Positions 43,683 to 53,482 of a stretch of 64,000 nt of DNA are shown here, in pieces (the stretch's first letter is position 1; each line of letters opens with the position of its first letter). Source of the DNA: Oceanimonas aquatica. GTDB lineage: Bacteria > Pseudomonadota > Gammaproteobacteria > Enterobacterales > Aeromonadaceae. The position numbers were made by a program, and so were the translations under genes. The notes below the pieces were generated by a model. It ran no database searches. It worked only from the letters and a program-made list of their open reading frames with translations, and was not told where the DNA came from. The stretch is from contig NZ_JAVBHX010000005.1 in the NCBI RefSeq assembly GCF_030732065.1, forward strand, positions 216,728-280,727, given 5' to 3'.

Positions 43683-44721
43683 AACCAGCCAGCCAGAGGG
43701 CATCGGGGGCCAGGGTGGCAAGGCTGGCATCGCGCAGCAAAATGCCCCGGGCCAGGCGCATGTAGTGAGTGGCGGGCAACCCTTCGGCCAGCCACTGGGC
43801 CATCACCGGCATACCCTCATAGGGAAACATAAAGCCCGACAGCAAAATGGACGGCATCAGCACAAACACCGTCATCTGCATGGCCTGCAGCTGGTTGCGG
43901 GCCAAGGTGGAGATCACCAGCCCCAGCACCAGACTGGCGGCAATAAACAACAGGGTGGCCAGCAGCAATTGCAGCGGGCTGCCGTTCATGGGCACATCAA
44001 ATAACGCTACGCCCAGCGCCAGTATGATCACCAGCTGCACCAGGCCGGCAAAAATGTAGGGCACTATCTTGCCGATCATCAGCTCCATGGGGGTGACCGG
44101 CGTAGTAATCAACCACTCCAGATTACCCCGCTCCCGCTCCCGCACCACCGCCAGGGCAGTAAACAGCACCATGGTCATGGTGAGGATCACCCCGATCAAC
44201 CCCGGAATGATGTTTACAGCCGCCCGCTGCTCCGGGTTGAACAACAAAGTTACCGCAAAGGGGGCATTCAGCCCGGGCGCTGACGGGATTTCCGGTAACG
44301 ATGCCTGGCGCAACAGGGCACCGGCCAACAGCGGATCCGTGCCGTCCACCAGCCACTGACCCAAGGGCCGTTCGTCCTGACGCCGGCGGGCCAAATCCGC
44401 CGGCAGCACCAGCGCCGCCCTTGCCCGTCCCGCCTTGATGGCCGACTCGGCTTCCGCCGGCCGCGCCAGCCGCTCGGTAAAGGTCACCAGACCGCCCGCT
44501 TCCAGCCGCGCCGCCAGGGCCCGGCTGTCGCCGGTTTGCGCCTGATCCACCAGCACCGCCGGAATATGCCGCACCTTGGTGTTAATGGCATAGCCAAACA
44601 GCAGCAGCTGCAGCAAGGGCACCATGATCACCATGGCAAAGGTCAGCCGGTCCCGGGACAGCTGACGAAACTCCTTGATCATGATGGCCTGAATACGGCG
44701 CAGACGAACGACCAGGCTCAC
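43627..44721 (-). CDS. ABC-2 type exporter permease (YhhJ/YbhR-like)
   Basis: This 364-residue permease has an N-terminal helix (FAMVIMVPLLQLLLFGYAIN), a large extracytoplasmic domain, and five C-terminal helices including the conserved ERERGNLEWLITTPVTPMELMIGKIVPY of drug-type ABC-2 exporters. It is last in the HlyD-ATPase-permease operon, overlapping the ATPase by four bases. Only one permease gene is present, so it may homodimerise. Its 3' end overlaps yjeH on the opposite strand. Confidence 0.9.
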   Translation of the reverse strand: MSLVVRLRRIQAIMIKEFRQLSRDRLTFAMVIMVPLLQLLLFGYAINTKVRHIPAVLVDQAQTGDSRALAARLEAGGLVTFTERLARPAEAESAIKAGRARAALVLPADLARRRQDERPLGQWLVDGTDPLLAGALLRQASLPEIPSAPGLNAPFAVTLLFNPEQRAAVNIIPGLIGVILTMTMVLFTALAVVRERERGNLEWLITTPVTPMELMIGKIVPYIFAGLVQLVIILALGVALFDVPMNGSPLQLLLATLLFIAASLVLGLVISTLARNQLQAMQMTVFVLMPSILLSGFMFPYEGMPVMAQWLAEGLPATHYMRLARGILLRDASLATLAPDALWLAGFTLLGLVVAARRFHKRLD

Positions 44722-45644
44722 TGTCTTTCTCCGGTGCAGCTGACAAAGACGTCTTCCAGGCTGGGACGCACCAGGGTCAGCTCGGCGTCAGCAAGGCGTT
44801 CGGGCAGTTGCTGGCGCAGCCAGGCCACCGGCTGCTTGATAGTGCCATCCACCAGCACACGCAGGCGCAGTCCCAGCTGGGCGGCAGACTGTACCTCGGG
44901 CAGTGCCAACAACTCGCGTTTCAGCTCGCGTAACCCGGTAGTGAGCACTTCCACCACGGTGGCGCCCAGCTCATTCATCAGCTGCTCCGGCGAGCCGTCG
45001 GCCCGCTTGACGCCTTCATCCAGAATCGCCAGACCGTGGCAGCGCTCGGCCTCATCCATGTAGTGAGTACTGACCACGATACTGGTACCGGTATCACAAA
45101 GATCGAACAGCTTTTCCCAGAAATCACGGCGGTTTTCCGGATCCACCGCCGAGGTGGGCTCATCGAGAAACAGCAAGTCGGGCCTGTGCACTATGGCCGC
45201 CGCCAAAGCCAACCGCTGGCGCTGACCGCCACTCAGGGAGCCGGCCAGCTGGCCGGACAGGGACGTGAGGTCGTGGGTGCTCAGCAACTCGTTTATGCGC
45301 TCCCGGGCTTGCCGGCCGCCCAGCCCCTGCACTCTGGCCACAAAGTCCAGGTTCTCCTGCACCGATAAATCCTCGTACAGGGAAAAACGCTGGGTCATGT
45401 AGCCCACCCGCCGCCGCAGGGCCTCGGCCTGTTTGGGCACCGGCAGGCCCAGCACGGTCACCCGGCCATCCGTGGGCAGCAACAGGCCGGTGAGCATGCG
45501 CAAACAGGTGGACTTGCCGCTGCCGTTGGGACCGAGAAAACCGTAAATGGTGCCGGCGGGAATGGCGAGATCGAGCCGGTTTACCGCTACCAGCTCGCCA
45601 AAACGCCGGGTAAGATCGTGCGCCTCAATGGCCAGCCCGCTCAT
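44718..45644 (-). CDS. ABC exporter ATP-binding protein
   Basis: This 308-residue ATPase has Walker A GPNGSGKST, signature LSGGQRQRLALA, Walker B LLFLDEPTSAVD, and the exporter-type sequence STHYMDEAERC. The last 85 or so residues form a C-terminal domain typical of multidrug ABC-2 ATPases. It overlaps both neighbours by four bases (ATGA), so the three genes are tightly coupled. Confidence 0.92.
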   Translation of the reverse strand: MSGLAIEAHDLTRRFGELVAVNRLDLAIPAGTIYGFLGPNGSGKSTCLRMLTGLLLPTDGRVTVLGLPVPKQAEALRRRVGYMTQRFSLYEDLSVQENLDFVARVQGLGGRQARERINELLSTHDLTSLSGQLAGSLSGGQRQRLALAAAIVHRPDLLFLDEPTSAVDPENRRDFWEKLFDLCDTGTSIVVSTHYMDEAERCHGLAILDEGVKRADGSPEQLMNELGATVVEVLTTGLRELKRELLALPEVQSAAQLGLRLRVLVDGTIKQPVAWLRQQLPERLADAELTLVRPSLEDVFVSCTGERQ

Positions 45645-46588
45645 GGCGACTCCGGCAACACTTGCGCGGGCACACCGGAAGGCAGCTTTATTGCCTCGGC
45701 AGGCAGTTGCACCCGGGCCAGGTACATCAGCCGGCTGCGCTCACCTTCGCTGAGGGCATAATAGGGGCCGTACACCGGCTCGCTGGCTACCCAGGTGAGC
45801 CTCCCTGTAAAGGGCTCGGTAATGCCTTCCACCCACACACGCATGGTATCACCGGGGTGCAATCCGGTGCGCGCCGCTGCCGGCACATACACTTCGGCAT
45901 AGGGCGCCGTCTCGGTTTCCAGCACCGCCACCACGGCACCAGCCACCACCCTGTCCCCCACTCGGTAGGGCAGGTTTTCCACCACACCGTTGCGGCTGGC
46001 CTCGATGGCGAGTTCGTTCAGGCTAAACCGGGCCAGCGCCAGCTCGGCCTGACCGGCGTCCCGTGCGGCTTCGGCTGCGGCAATCTCCTGAATCCGGTTG
46101 CCCGCTTCGGCCCGCTCCAGGCGCTGGCGCGCCGCCGCAATTTGGGCCCGCAGACGATCGAATTGCGCCTGCGCCCGGTCCAGCTCCGCCCGGCTGGCCA
46201 GCTGGCGGGAAGTGAGTACCCGCACTCGTTCCAGATTGCGCCTGGCCTCGGGCAACAATGCCTGCAGTTGCTCCAGCTCGGCCCGAGCGGCAGCGATATC
46301 TTCCACCCGGCTGCCCGCCAATAACAACGCCAGCCCCGCCTCGGCCTGGCGCAAGCGGGCCTGCTGCCGGTTAACCTCAAGCTGCAATCGTTCCGGGTTC
46401 AGTTGCACCAGCAGAGTACCGGCGACCACCCGCTCCCCTTCCGCTACCGGCTGCGCCACCACCCGCTCACTGGCGGGCGCCAGCAACTCAATGCGATCCC
46501 GCTCCAGCGTGCCCAGCCAGGGCGCCGGTCCGGCAGGCTCACAGCCGGCCAGCAGTACACAGCAGCCAATTACCAGCAAACGGAACAT
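45641..46588 (-). CDS. HlyD-family periplasmic adaptor lipoprotein of the ABC exporter
   Basis: This 315-residue adaptor begins MFRLLVIGCCVLLAGCEPAG, a lipoprotein signal with lipobox LAGC. Lipoyl-like halves flank a long alpha-helical hairpin (about residues 75-190) rich in Ala, Arg, Glu and Gln, then a beta-barrel region. This is the YbhG/YhiI membrane-fusion layout, bridging the inner-membrane exporter to an outer-membrane channel such as TolC. The ATG at 46588 is chosen over a TTG four codons earlier. Confidence 0.88.
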   Translation of the reverse strand: MFRLLVIGCCVLLAGCEPAGPAPWLGTLERDRIELLAPASERVVAQPVAEGERVVAGTLLVQLNPERLQLEVNRQQARLRQAEAGLALLLAGSRVEDIAAARAELEQLQALLPEARRNLERVRVLTSRQLASRAELDRAQAQFDRLRAQIAAARQRLERAEAGNRIQEIAAAEAARDAGQAELALARFSLNELAIEASRNGVVENLPYRVGDRVVAGAVVAVLETETAPYAEVYVPAAARTGLHPGDTMRVWVEGITEPFTGRLTWVASEPVYGPYYALSEGERSRLMYLARVQLPAEAIKLPSGVPAQVLPESP

Positions 46589-46716
46589 ACCGGACTCCAA
46601 TGGGATTCATGGCTTCAGCTTAGCCGAGGTGATGCGGGTATGGATTGCGCGGGATCAGGCAAGAGGGAGTATGGTGTGGGTGGGGAATGACGTTGGAGCT
46701 CAGGCGGAACGCCCCG

Positions 46717-46795
46717 TAGGCCCCGTTTTAACGCGGTTGCAAACGGGGCAGCGGTGTTACATGCAGCATGATTTTCCCGGATAAATCCGGGCCTA
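46717..46795. repeat. TAGGCCC...GGGCCTA repeat, copy 3 (79 bp, inverted relative to copy 2)
   Basis: The element begins TAGGCCCCG and ends CCGGGCCTA, exactly 79 bp like the copy at 6626-6704. The reverse complement aligns with that copy along most of its length, including CCCGTTTGCAACCG versus CCCGTTTACAACCG. It lies 66 bases downstream of the pgi stop and upstream of the adaptor gene. Confidence 0.8.
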
Positions 46796-46860
46796 CAGCG
46801 GGTAACAGCGTTAGAGCGCAGGCAGCCTGCGCTCCAAAGCACATACAGCGGAATATTTGC

Positions 46861-48501
46861 TCAACTCCATGCTTTTATCTGCGCCAGCAAACCGTTGGTG
46901 GCGCTGTCGTGGCCGCTGGTGGTCCCGGTGGCGAGATCGTCAATCAGGCGAGCAGCCAGTTTTTTGCCCAGCTCCACGCCCCATTGGTCAAAGCTGTTAA
47001 TATTCCAGAGCCAGCCCTGCACAAAGGTTTTGTGCTCATACATGGCAATCAGTGCGCCCAGGTTGTACGGGGTCAGCTCGTCACACAAAATCACCGTGCT
47101 GGGGCGATTGCCAGGCATCACCTTGTAAGGTGCTAGATGAGCAATGGCATCATTGCTCAGCCCTTCGGCAGCCAGCTCTTGCTCTATCTGCTCGCGGGAT
47201 TTGCCAAACGCCATGGCCTGGGCCTGGGCCAGCATATTGGCCAGCAGCTTGCGCAGGTGCTCGGGGTAAGGATAAGCCGAACGAACAAAACCAATAAATT
47301 CCGCCGGCACCACCACACTGCCCTGGTGCAGCAACTGAAAAAACGCATGCTGGCCATTGGTGCCCACCTCGCCCCATACCAGAGGGCCGGTAGCGTGCTC
47401 AACCGGCTCACCGGCGTTGTTTACGCCCTTGCCGTTCGACTCCATGTTCAGCTGCTGCAAAAAGGCAGGGAAACGCTTTAACTGCTGACTGTAAGGGAAT
47501 ACTCCCTCGCTCTTGAGCCCCAGCACATTGATGTTCCAGATGCTGAGCAAGGCCAGCAACACCGGAATATTTTGCTCAAAGGGAGTATCACACAGGTGTT
47601 TATCCATGGCATGAGCACCGGCCAGCAACTGCTCAAAACGCTCAAACCCCACCGCCAGCGCAATGGGCAGACCAATGGCCGCCCACAATGAAAAGCGCCC
47701 ACCCACCCAGTCCCAAAAACGAAACATGCTGGCTTCATCAATGCCAAAGGAACGCACCGCTTCCAAGTTGGTAGACACCGCCACAAAATGACGGGCAACA
47801 GCTGCATCGTCGCTGCTGGCCGCCAACAACCAAGCCTTGGCGGCCTGCGCGTTGGTCATGGTTTCGTCGGTGGTAAAGGTTTTGGAAGAGACAACAAACA
47901 GGGTGCGGGCCGGATTGAGATTCGACAGCACGGCTCCCAGCTGGGCGCCGTCCATATTCGATACAAAATGCGCGCGAATCCCCTTGTCCTGATAAGGTAG
48001 CAATGCCTCGGTGACCATGGCCGGGCCAAGATCGGAACCGCCAATACCAATGTTGACCACATCAGTAATGGTCTGACCGGTGTAACCACGCCAGACACCG
48101 CTATGTACTCGCTCGCAAAACCCTTGTATACGTTCAAGCTCGGCCTGCACTGCGGGCACCACGTTTTCCCCCTGGTGCACGACTACAGCATTGGCCGGCA
48201 TGCGCAATGCCGTGTGCAACACGGCCCGGCCCTCGGTATGGTTAAGGCAATTGTCACCAAACAGGCGTTCAATGCCCTCGCCCAGTTTCATGTCGTGGGC
48301 CAGCGCGCACAGCTGGGCCTGCACTTCAGCCGACCAGGCCTGGCGAGACATATCCACTCGCATATGCTCGCCAAAAGCAACACTGAAGCGAGCAAACCGC
48401 TCAGGGTCTTGGGCAAAGCGCTCGGCAAGAGTGGTTTCGGCTTCTTGCTCGCCCAGTGCTGTTAACGCCACAAAACGCGGCTGCCGGTGTAAAGGTGTCA
48501 T
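46861..48501 (-). CDS. pgi: Glucose-6-phosphate isomerase
   Basis: This 546-residue enzyme interconverts glucose-6-phosphate and fructose-6-phosphate. The signatures are intact: NIGIGGSDLGP in the phosphate-binding region, VSSKTFTTDETMTN, the ESNGKGV sugar-site segment with catalytic Glu, and the C-terminal SFDQWGVELGK with the essential Lys. It lies between a repeat-rich gap and the surface-glycan genes, and supplies sugar-phosphate precursors for them. Cotranscription with the glycan genes upstream (86-base gap) is possible but unproven. Confidence 0.96.
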   Translation of the reverse strand: MTPLHRQPRFVALTALGEQEAETTLAERFAQDPERFARFSVAFGEHMRVDMSRQAWSAEVQAQLCALAHDMKLGEGIERLFGDNCLNHTEGRAVLHTALRMPANAVVVHQGENVVPAVQAELERIQGFCERVHSGVWRGYTGQTITDVVNIGIGGSDLGPAMVTEALLPYQDKGIRAHFVSNMDGAQLGAVLSNLNPARTLFVVSSKTFTTDETMTNAQAAKAWLLAASSDDAAVARHFVAVSTNLEAVRSFGIDEASMFRFWDWVGGRFSLWAAIGLPIALAVGFERFEQLLAGAHAMDKHLCDTPFEQNIPVLLALLSIWNINVLGLKSEGVFPYSQQLKRFPAFLQQLNMESNGKGVNNAGEPVEHATGPLVWGEVGTNGQHAFFQLLHQGSVVVPAEFIGFVRSAYPYPEHLRKLLANMLAQAQAMAFGKSREQIEQELAAEGLSNDAIAHLAPYKVMPGNRPSTVILCDELTPYNLGALIAMYEHKTFVQGWLWNINSFDQWGVELGKKLAARLIDDLATGTTSGHDSATNGLLAQIKAWS

Positions 48502-48586
48502 TGAAATCCCGAATTATTGTTATTAACCCTGTTGGGATTCACTGCACTCATCACCAACATGGCCTGTTTTACTTACAGCTGACAGC

Positions 48587-49867
48587 TTAAGGCTTACAGC
48601 TCCCCGAAGGGGTCAGTTCCATCGCCCGCATGGTGCTCCACAGCACCGCCAGCCAGAAAGCGTAAACCATTACGCCGCTGTTGTGGCCAAAGAATACCTG
48701 AGAAAGCCCAAAGTCCATAAAGGCTACGGGCAAAATGGCACCGGCGGTGGCCACTGCACGTAGCTCCAGGTTGGCACTACCCAAGCGGCGGGCAAATAAT
48801 CTCAACGGTACCAAATAAAGCGCCAGCAAGGATAAAACCCCCAAAATGCCGCGCCGTGCAAAGTTATCGAGGTATTCGTTGTGAGCGTGATTATCGGCAG
48901 CAAATTGAATGACCCCCCCATGGTCGGCCAGCACCTGCATGCCCCGCTGGTAACCATTCCAGCCCCAACCGGTTAACGGTTTTTCGGCAATCAGGGTTAT
49001 TGCACCCTGCCACATATCCAGCCGGGCACCAACAGACGTCCACTTATTGCCCTGCTGATATTGCTCAATATCCACAAAGGCCTGCTGCACCCGCTGCTGT
49101 ACACCGGTTTGCGGCAGCGTATATACCAGAGTGCCCAGTGTCAGCAAGGCCGCCAGTGCCAGCAGCACCAAACGCCGGCCAACTATCCGTCCATAAGCCC
49201 GATACAACACCCAAAACACAAAAGGCAGGCCAATCCAGCCGCCCCGGCTGCCGGAAAGCAAGGATCCCAGAGCACCGCACAGCGCCCCCAGCAATAACAT
49301 AGCCACCCAGCGCCGAGTATTGGGCTGCACTGCCGCCCAGCCAAGCCCTGCCAGGCAGAACAGACCAAATAACATACTGATATTGCCAAATTGGATCACA
49401 TAGGTGTGGCCGGTGGCTCTTTCTATACCCAGAAACAACTTCTGCCACAGTGCCCAGCCAGCGGTGGCCAGGCTACCCGCTACCACGCCGCTCCACAGCC
49501 AACTCAAGCGCGGCGGAAAGGCCAGCACAAACAACAGCACAGGCACTGCAAACAAAAAGCGGCTGGGCCGATCAAAAGTCGAGACATCGGCCCCTTCCCA
49601 CCACAATTGCAGCACAAATAGCAGTGAATAACCGGCCAGCACCGCCATCATAGCGACATCCTGGCGTTCAAGCCCCAGTTGTGGCCTTTGCCACGGCAGC
49701 ACAAGAGCGCCCAGCAGCAGCAGGCCAGCGCCATAGGTATACCCGCTGTCCACCACCAGGGCGATGGCTCCCATTAAAAACACAGCCAGGCTGCTGTAAC
49801 CACGCCCGGTAAAAAGCGGCAAAGCCCGGCCAGCCGGACTATTGGTAATGGCGCGCTCAATAGGCAT
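48587..49867 (-). CDS. O-antigen ligase/polymerase family membrane protein (Wzy_C domain)
   Basis: This 426-residue protein has about 11-12 hydrophobic helices and a central motif LLSGSRGGWIGLPFVF, the Wzy_C/WaaL hallmark. The large periplasmic loop contains HNEYLDNFARRGILGVLSLL with the conserved His. It would act in the periplasm, either ligating O-polysaccharide to lipid A-core or polymerising units. Its start overlaps the end of the sugar transferase gene by 11 bases. Ligase and polymerase cannot be separated from sequence alone. Confidence 0.85.
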   Translation of the reverse strand: MPIERAITNSPAGRALPLFTGRGYSSLAVFLMGAIALVVDSGYTYGAGLLLLGALVLPWQRPQLGLERQDVAMMAVLAGYSLLFVLQLWWEGADVSTFDRPSRFLFAVPVLLFVLAFPPRLSWLWSGVVAGSLATAGWALWQKLFLGIERATGHTYVIQFGNISMLFGLFCLAGLGWAAVQPNTRRWVAMLLLGALCGALGSLLSGSRGGWIGLPFVFWVLYRAYGRIVGRRLVLLALAALLTLGTLVYTLPQTGVQQRVQQAFVDIEQYQQGNKWTSVGARLDMWQGAITLIAEKPLTGWGWNGYQRGMQVLADHGGVIQFAADNHAHNEYLDNFARRGILGVLSLLALYLVPLRLFARRLGSANLELRAVATAGAILPVAFMDFGLSQVFFGHNSGVMVYAFWLAVLWSTMRAMELTPSGSCKP

Positions 49868-51239
49868 TTTTATTGATAAACCCTTTAAAAATGGTCCAAA
49901 AGATAATGCGCAAATCCAGCCACAGGCTCCAGTTGTCTATGTACCAGAGATCGTGCTCAACCCGGCCTTCCATCTTTTCTATGGTATCTGTCTCGCCCCG
50001 GTAGCCGTGCACCTGAGCCCAGCCGGTAATGCCGGGTTTCACCTTATGACGGCGCATATACGACTCAACCAGCTCCTTATAATGTTCATTGTGTGCCAGC
50101 GCATGAGGCCGTGGCCCTACAATCGACATACGGCCCTGCAGCACATTATAAAACTGGGGCAATTCATCAAGAGAAGTGCGGCGCAAAAAGGCACCCACAG
50201 GCGTCAAACGGCTGTCGTGGCGGCAAGCTTGTGTTACTTCGCCGCTCGGCTCTTGATGCACCACCATGGAACGAAACTTATACACCTTAAACACCTTGCC
50301 ATTTACCCCGGTGCGATACTGCTTGAACAGCACAGGCCCTGAAGAGCTCAGCTTTATGCACACCGCAATAACAAGACATACCGGCAACACCAGAACACTA
50401 ATCAAGCCGCCCAGCACCATGTCCTCCAGGCGCTTCAATAAATGCGCCACACCCTTCATGGGCGTCACGCTCAAATCAAAGGCAAACTGCCCTGCCACTT
50501 CACTGGTGCGATGATTAAGCAGCTGCATATCCCTGAATTCAGGAATAAAGCGCACTTCTACCATATGATTTCGCAACGCCTGAAAAATGGATCGCACCGC
50601 CGGCCCCATCTCCAGCGGCACACAAATCCACACTTCCTGCGCACCCGAGGCCGCCACACGCCGGGCAAGATTAATCAGGTCTTCTTCACTAACTTTCTCT
50701 TTCAGTCTTTGTATGCCAGCAATGCAATAGCCCTCTTCAGGGGCACTGCGCATGCCATGGCCCGCTTGTAAAATATTACGAACAGGACCAACCAGAAATA
50801 CCGAGCGCAACGACCGCCCCATCCGCCTTGCCTGACGCAATAATAACTGAATGGCTACTCGGCCAGCTGCAGCTGATAAAAAAGATACCAATAGCGCCAG
50901 CCCAACCCACTGGCGAGAATAATGCTCGGCTGAATGAGTAACGAATATAATGGAGGCGGCTACTAAGGCCACCAGCACCCAAACCACCAATTGACGTGCC
51001 AACAAAGCAGGCAGCCGTGTAATACGCCAGCGCTCATACCCTCCCAGAGTACTGTTTATCAGTACCACCAACAGCGCCATAATGGCAGTAGCCAGACCAT
51101 AATGATCTCGCAAATCAAAATGACCAAAACGCCATTCATGGGCCAGTAAGGCTCCTGCAAGCAATGCCAGCATATCAAAAACCGGCACCACGAGCTGGGC
51201 AGGGTAGCGTTCGGTTAATCCTGATGAGTGGCGCAACAT
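49857..51239 (-). CDS. Polyprenyl-phosphate sugar phosphotransferase (WcaJ/WbaP-like)
   Basis: This 460-residue initiating transferase moves a sugar-1-phosphate onto undecaprenyl phosphate. It begins MLRHSSGLTERYPAQLVVP (ATG at 51239; an upstream in-frame start gives no extra family sequence), with four N-terminal helices, a CoA-binding-like middle domain, and the C-terminal catalytic domain. Key stretches are KVYKFRSMV, RRTSLDELPQFYNVLQGRMSIVGPRPH and KPGITGWAQVHG. It is likely to start synthesis of the polysaccharide made by the flanking glycosyltransferases. Confidence 0.92.
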   Translation of the reverse strand: MLRHSSGLTERYPAQLVVPVFDMLALLAGALLAHEWRFGHFDLRDHYGLATAIMALLVVLINSTLGGYERWRITRLPALLARQLVVWVLVALVAASIIFVTHSAEHYSRQWVGLALLVSFLSAAAGRVAIQLLLRQARRMGRSLRSVFLVGPVRNILQAGHGMRSAPEEGYCIAGIQRLKEKVSEEDLINLARRVAASGAQEVWICVPLEMGPAVRSIFQALRNHMVEVRFIPEFRDMQLLNHRTSEVAGQFAFDLSVTPMKGVAHLLKRLEDMVLGGLISVLVLPVCLVIAVCIKLSSSGPVLFKQYRTGVNGKVFKVYKFRSMVVHQEPSGEVTQACRHDSRLTPVGAFLRRTSLDELPQFYNVLQGRMSIVGPRPHALAHNEHYKELVESYMRRHKVKPGITGWAQVHGYRGETDTIEKMEGRVEHDLWYIDNWSLWLDLRIIFWTIFKGFINKNAY

Positions 51240-51262
51240 GCAAATTCCTAAATCTTGAACAA

Positions 51263-52372
51263 TTACTCGTCTGGCAGCCAGCGAGTAAGCAGAGCTTCGT
51301 ATTCTGCCAGCACTTTTGACCAGGTGAAACATGCTCTGAAGCGCTTACGGCTGGCAGCTTGTAATTGAGCGATGGCTGCATCATCTGCCAGCAGATGTTC
51401 AAAACTACGCTCACAGTCATTCACACTGTCAAAGTACACAGCTCCGTCACCAGCAACCCAGCGGTTAAATTTATTATTGTGAGCCAGCACAGCACTGCCA
51501 GCACCCAGAGCTTCAACCAGCGAAGGATTAGTGCCACCTACTGTGTGACCGTGCAAATACAGCCTGCAGTAGCATCGCAGCGCACCTACTATGTCAGCAT
51601 CATAAACAGCACCAGCAAACAGCACCTCGTTTGACGCAGCCGCCTTTACGCTTCTGTGATACTCATTGCGCTCATCATAGCGCCCCAACACCACCAGTTT
51701 GTGATGGCGTCGTGCGGTAGAAAACGCTCGCACCAGCTCTAAAATACTGTTTTCAGGCTCGGGCCGGGCAATAATCACTGAAAACTCACCGGCTTCGAGG
51801 CCCAGCCCATGCAGTGGCGATGCGTCAACCTTAGTCAGCTCATCAGCCCCGTAAGGGATCATGGTAATGTTGCGCTCGTTCACCCGGGTGACCAGATGAG
51901 CCTTAATGCGCGGGTGATCCGCAATTAAATGACTGCCCAACCAGCAACCGGCCCGCTCGTTCAGCCACAGCCAAGCCCTGGCCGGACCTATCCATTTGTC
52001 GCGCTGCCATTCCAGCCCGTCCATATTAAACAGGTTGTGTTGCCCAGCCAGGCGCTGCCAGATATTAAACAGCGCCGTGTTATAGCCCAGAGTCAGACAA
52101 AGGCCTTGCTGCTTGCTGGCATGGCGGGCGGCTTTCCAGTCAAACGCCATAGTAGACAATGCTCCATCGCCGACCACGGGTATATGCACCAGGCGTACTC
52201 CTTGCCATTTGCTCTCATAAACAAGACCTCTGTCCTGCTCCTGGCAATATACAGTCACTTGCCAGCCTTGCTGCACTAAATATAACGCCAGCCGTTCAGC
52301 AAAAGTTTCAAAGCCGCCGTGTGCAGCAGGAATACCACGAATACCCAGTATATTTAAGTGTCTGAACAACAT
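51263..52372 (-). CDS. Glycosyltransferase family 4 with DUF1972 N-terminal domain
   Basis: This 369-residue protein opens LNILGIRGIPAAHGGFETFAERLA, the DUF1972 donor-domain motif of rhamnosyl-type transferases. The C-terminal half contains a GT-B nucleotide-sugar site (LHGHTVGGTNPSLVEALGAG, with the EX7E-type Glu). It is cytoplasmic and would add a sugar during repeat-unit assembly. Its 5' end overlaps the preceding GT4 gene by 19 bases. Confidence 0.87.
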   Translation of the reverse strand: MLFRHLNILGIRGIPAAHGGFETFAERLALYLVQQGWQVTVYCQEQDRGLVYESKWQGVRLVHIPVVGDGALSTMAFDWKAARHASKQQGLCLTLGYNTALFNIWQRLAGQHNLFNMDGLEWQRDKWIGPARAWLWLNERAGCWLGSHLIADHPRIKAHLVTRVNERNITMIPYGADELTKVDASPLHGLGLEAGEFSVIIARPEPENSILELVRAFSTARRHHKLVVLGRYDERNEYHRSVKAAASNEVLFAGAVYDADIVGALRCYCRLYLHGHTVGGTNPSLVEALGAGSAVLAHNNKFNRWVAGDGAVYFDSVNDCERSFEHLLADDAAIAQLQAASRKRFRACFTWSKVLAEYEALLTRWLPDE

Positions 52373-53445
52373 GATTCTGTTTCTTTAATAATGGCAAGCA
52401 GGCACTTCTCAAACCGTTCTGGCACAAAATCAAAAGCTCGCTTTTTTGCTCGTTCAGAAAAACCTTGATAACACTCAGAATTACTCAACCAGCACTCAAG
52501 ACGAGCAGCAATTTCTTCTGTTTGCTTACAATCCAGTAAATAACCTTCAACGCCGTCACGTACAATTTCTGCTGGCCCTCCTTTGGTTGGTACAATTACT
52601 GGCAAACCATAGCTCATCGCCTCTACTATGGTCAGCCCAAATGTCTCTACCCATTGGTCAGACCTAGACAGATTAAGCAATACAGAAGCCCGCTCATAAA
52701 AGGGTCTGACATCATACTGGCGTGCAAACCACTCAAGGTTTACAGGCAAGTCGACTCCAGAAAAGTAACGTGTAATCTCGGCATGATCTGCATTCAACAC
52801 CAGTGTAAAACGAATCATAGTATTATTTTTCAAAGCACTGGCAAGTTGCACAAACTCATCAACTCCCTTGTAAGTTTTAAGCGAGCAAACCATCAACACC
52901 TCAAAGCCAGGCTTAACTGAAATTGAGTACTCTGGCGGTGAGAATGTGTTGTACAGCAAGTACTCTTGCTTACCTAACCCCCCCTCAACGTATCGAAGAA
53001 AACGAGATACGAATATTACTTTGCATGCAGCAAACCGAATTACAAAGCGTAAGCAGCGTTTAAACTGAGGAGGGTTAACCGATGTTTCATGCAGGTGGTA
53101 AATAACTGGCTTACCCATAAGCCGAGCAGATAGTGCCGCCCCAGCTGGCATCATAGTATTTACATAAAAACACACATCTCGCCGCCAGTATCGCAAGCAC
53201 TGAAAAAACAACAGAACCTGACCCAAAACATACCAAAACAGGGTTAACCAGCGATTATCACTACGCCTGAAAAACAATAATCTGCGCAATACAGGCACTG
53301 CGTTCAAAAAGCCAGAATGCTTACTAGTAAGAAGTTCACCAGTATAACCAGCCCGATGCAATACACTTATTACCCGAGCAAGCACAGCTGGACTGCCGCT
53401 GCGATCGTTATAAAGATGAATAAATATAAAATGTGGTCGCATCAT
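52354..53445 (-). CDS. Glycosyltransferase family 4
   Basis: This 363-residue GT-B transferase begins near MMRPHFIFIHLYNDRSGSP; two adjacent ATGs at 53445 and 53442 are possible, and upstream codons are not family-like. The donor site is SDQWVETFGLTIVEAMSYGLPVIVPTKGGPAEIV, with the EX7E pair, followed by DGVEGYLLD. Base composition is clearly AT-richer than pgi or the sugar transferase, so this gene marks the start of the probable acquired segment. Confidence 0.87.
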   Translation of the reverse strand: MMRPHFIFIHLYNDRSGSPAVLARVISVLHRAGYTGELLTSKHSGFLNAVPVLRRLLFFRRSDNRWLTLFWYVLGQVLLFFQCLRYWRRDVCFYVNTMMPAGAALSARLMGKPVIYHLHETSVNPPQFKRCLRFVIRFAACKVIFVSRFLRYVEGGLGKQEYLLYNTFSPPEYSISVKPGFEVLMVCSLKTYKGVDEFVQLASALKNNTMIRFTLVLNADHAEITRYFSGVDLPVNLEWFARQYDVRPFYERASVLLNLSRSDQWVETFGLTIVEAMSYGLPVIVPTKGGPAEIVRDGVEGYLLDCKQTEEIAARLECWLSNSECYQGFSERAKKRAFDFVPERFEKCLLAIIKETESCCSDT

Positions 53446-53482
53446 AGCATGCACCAACCTTCGGCATCTAACCACAACATTC

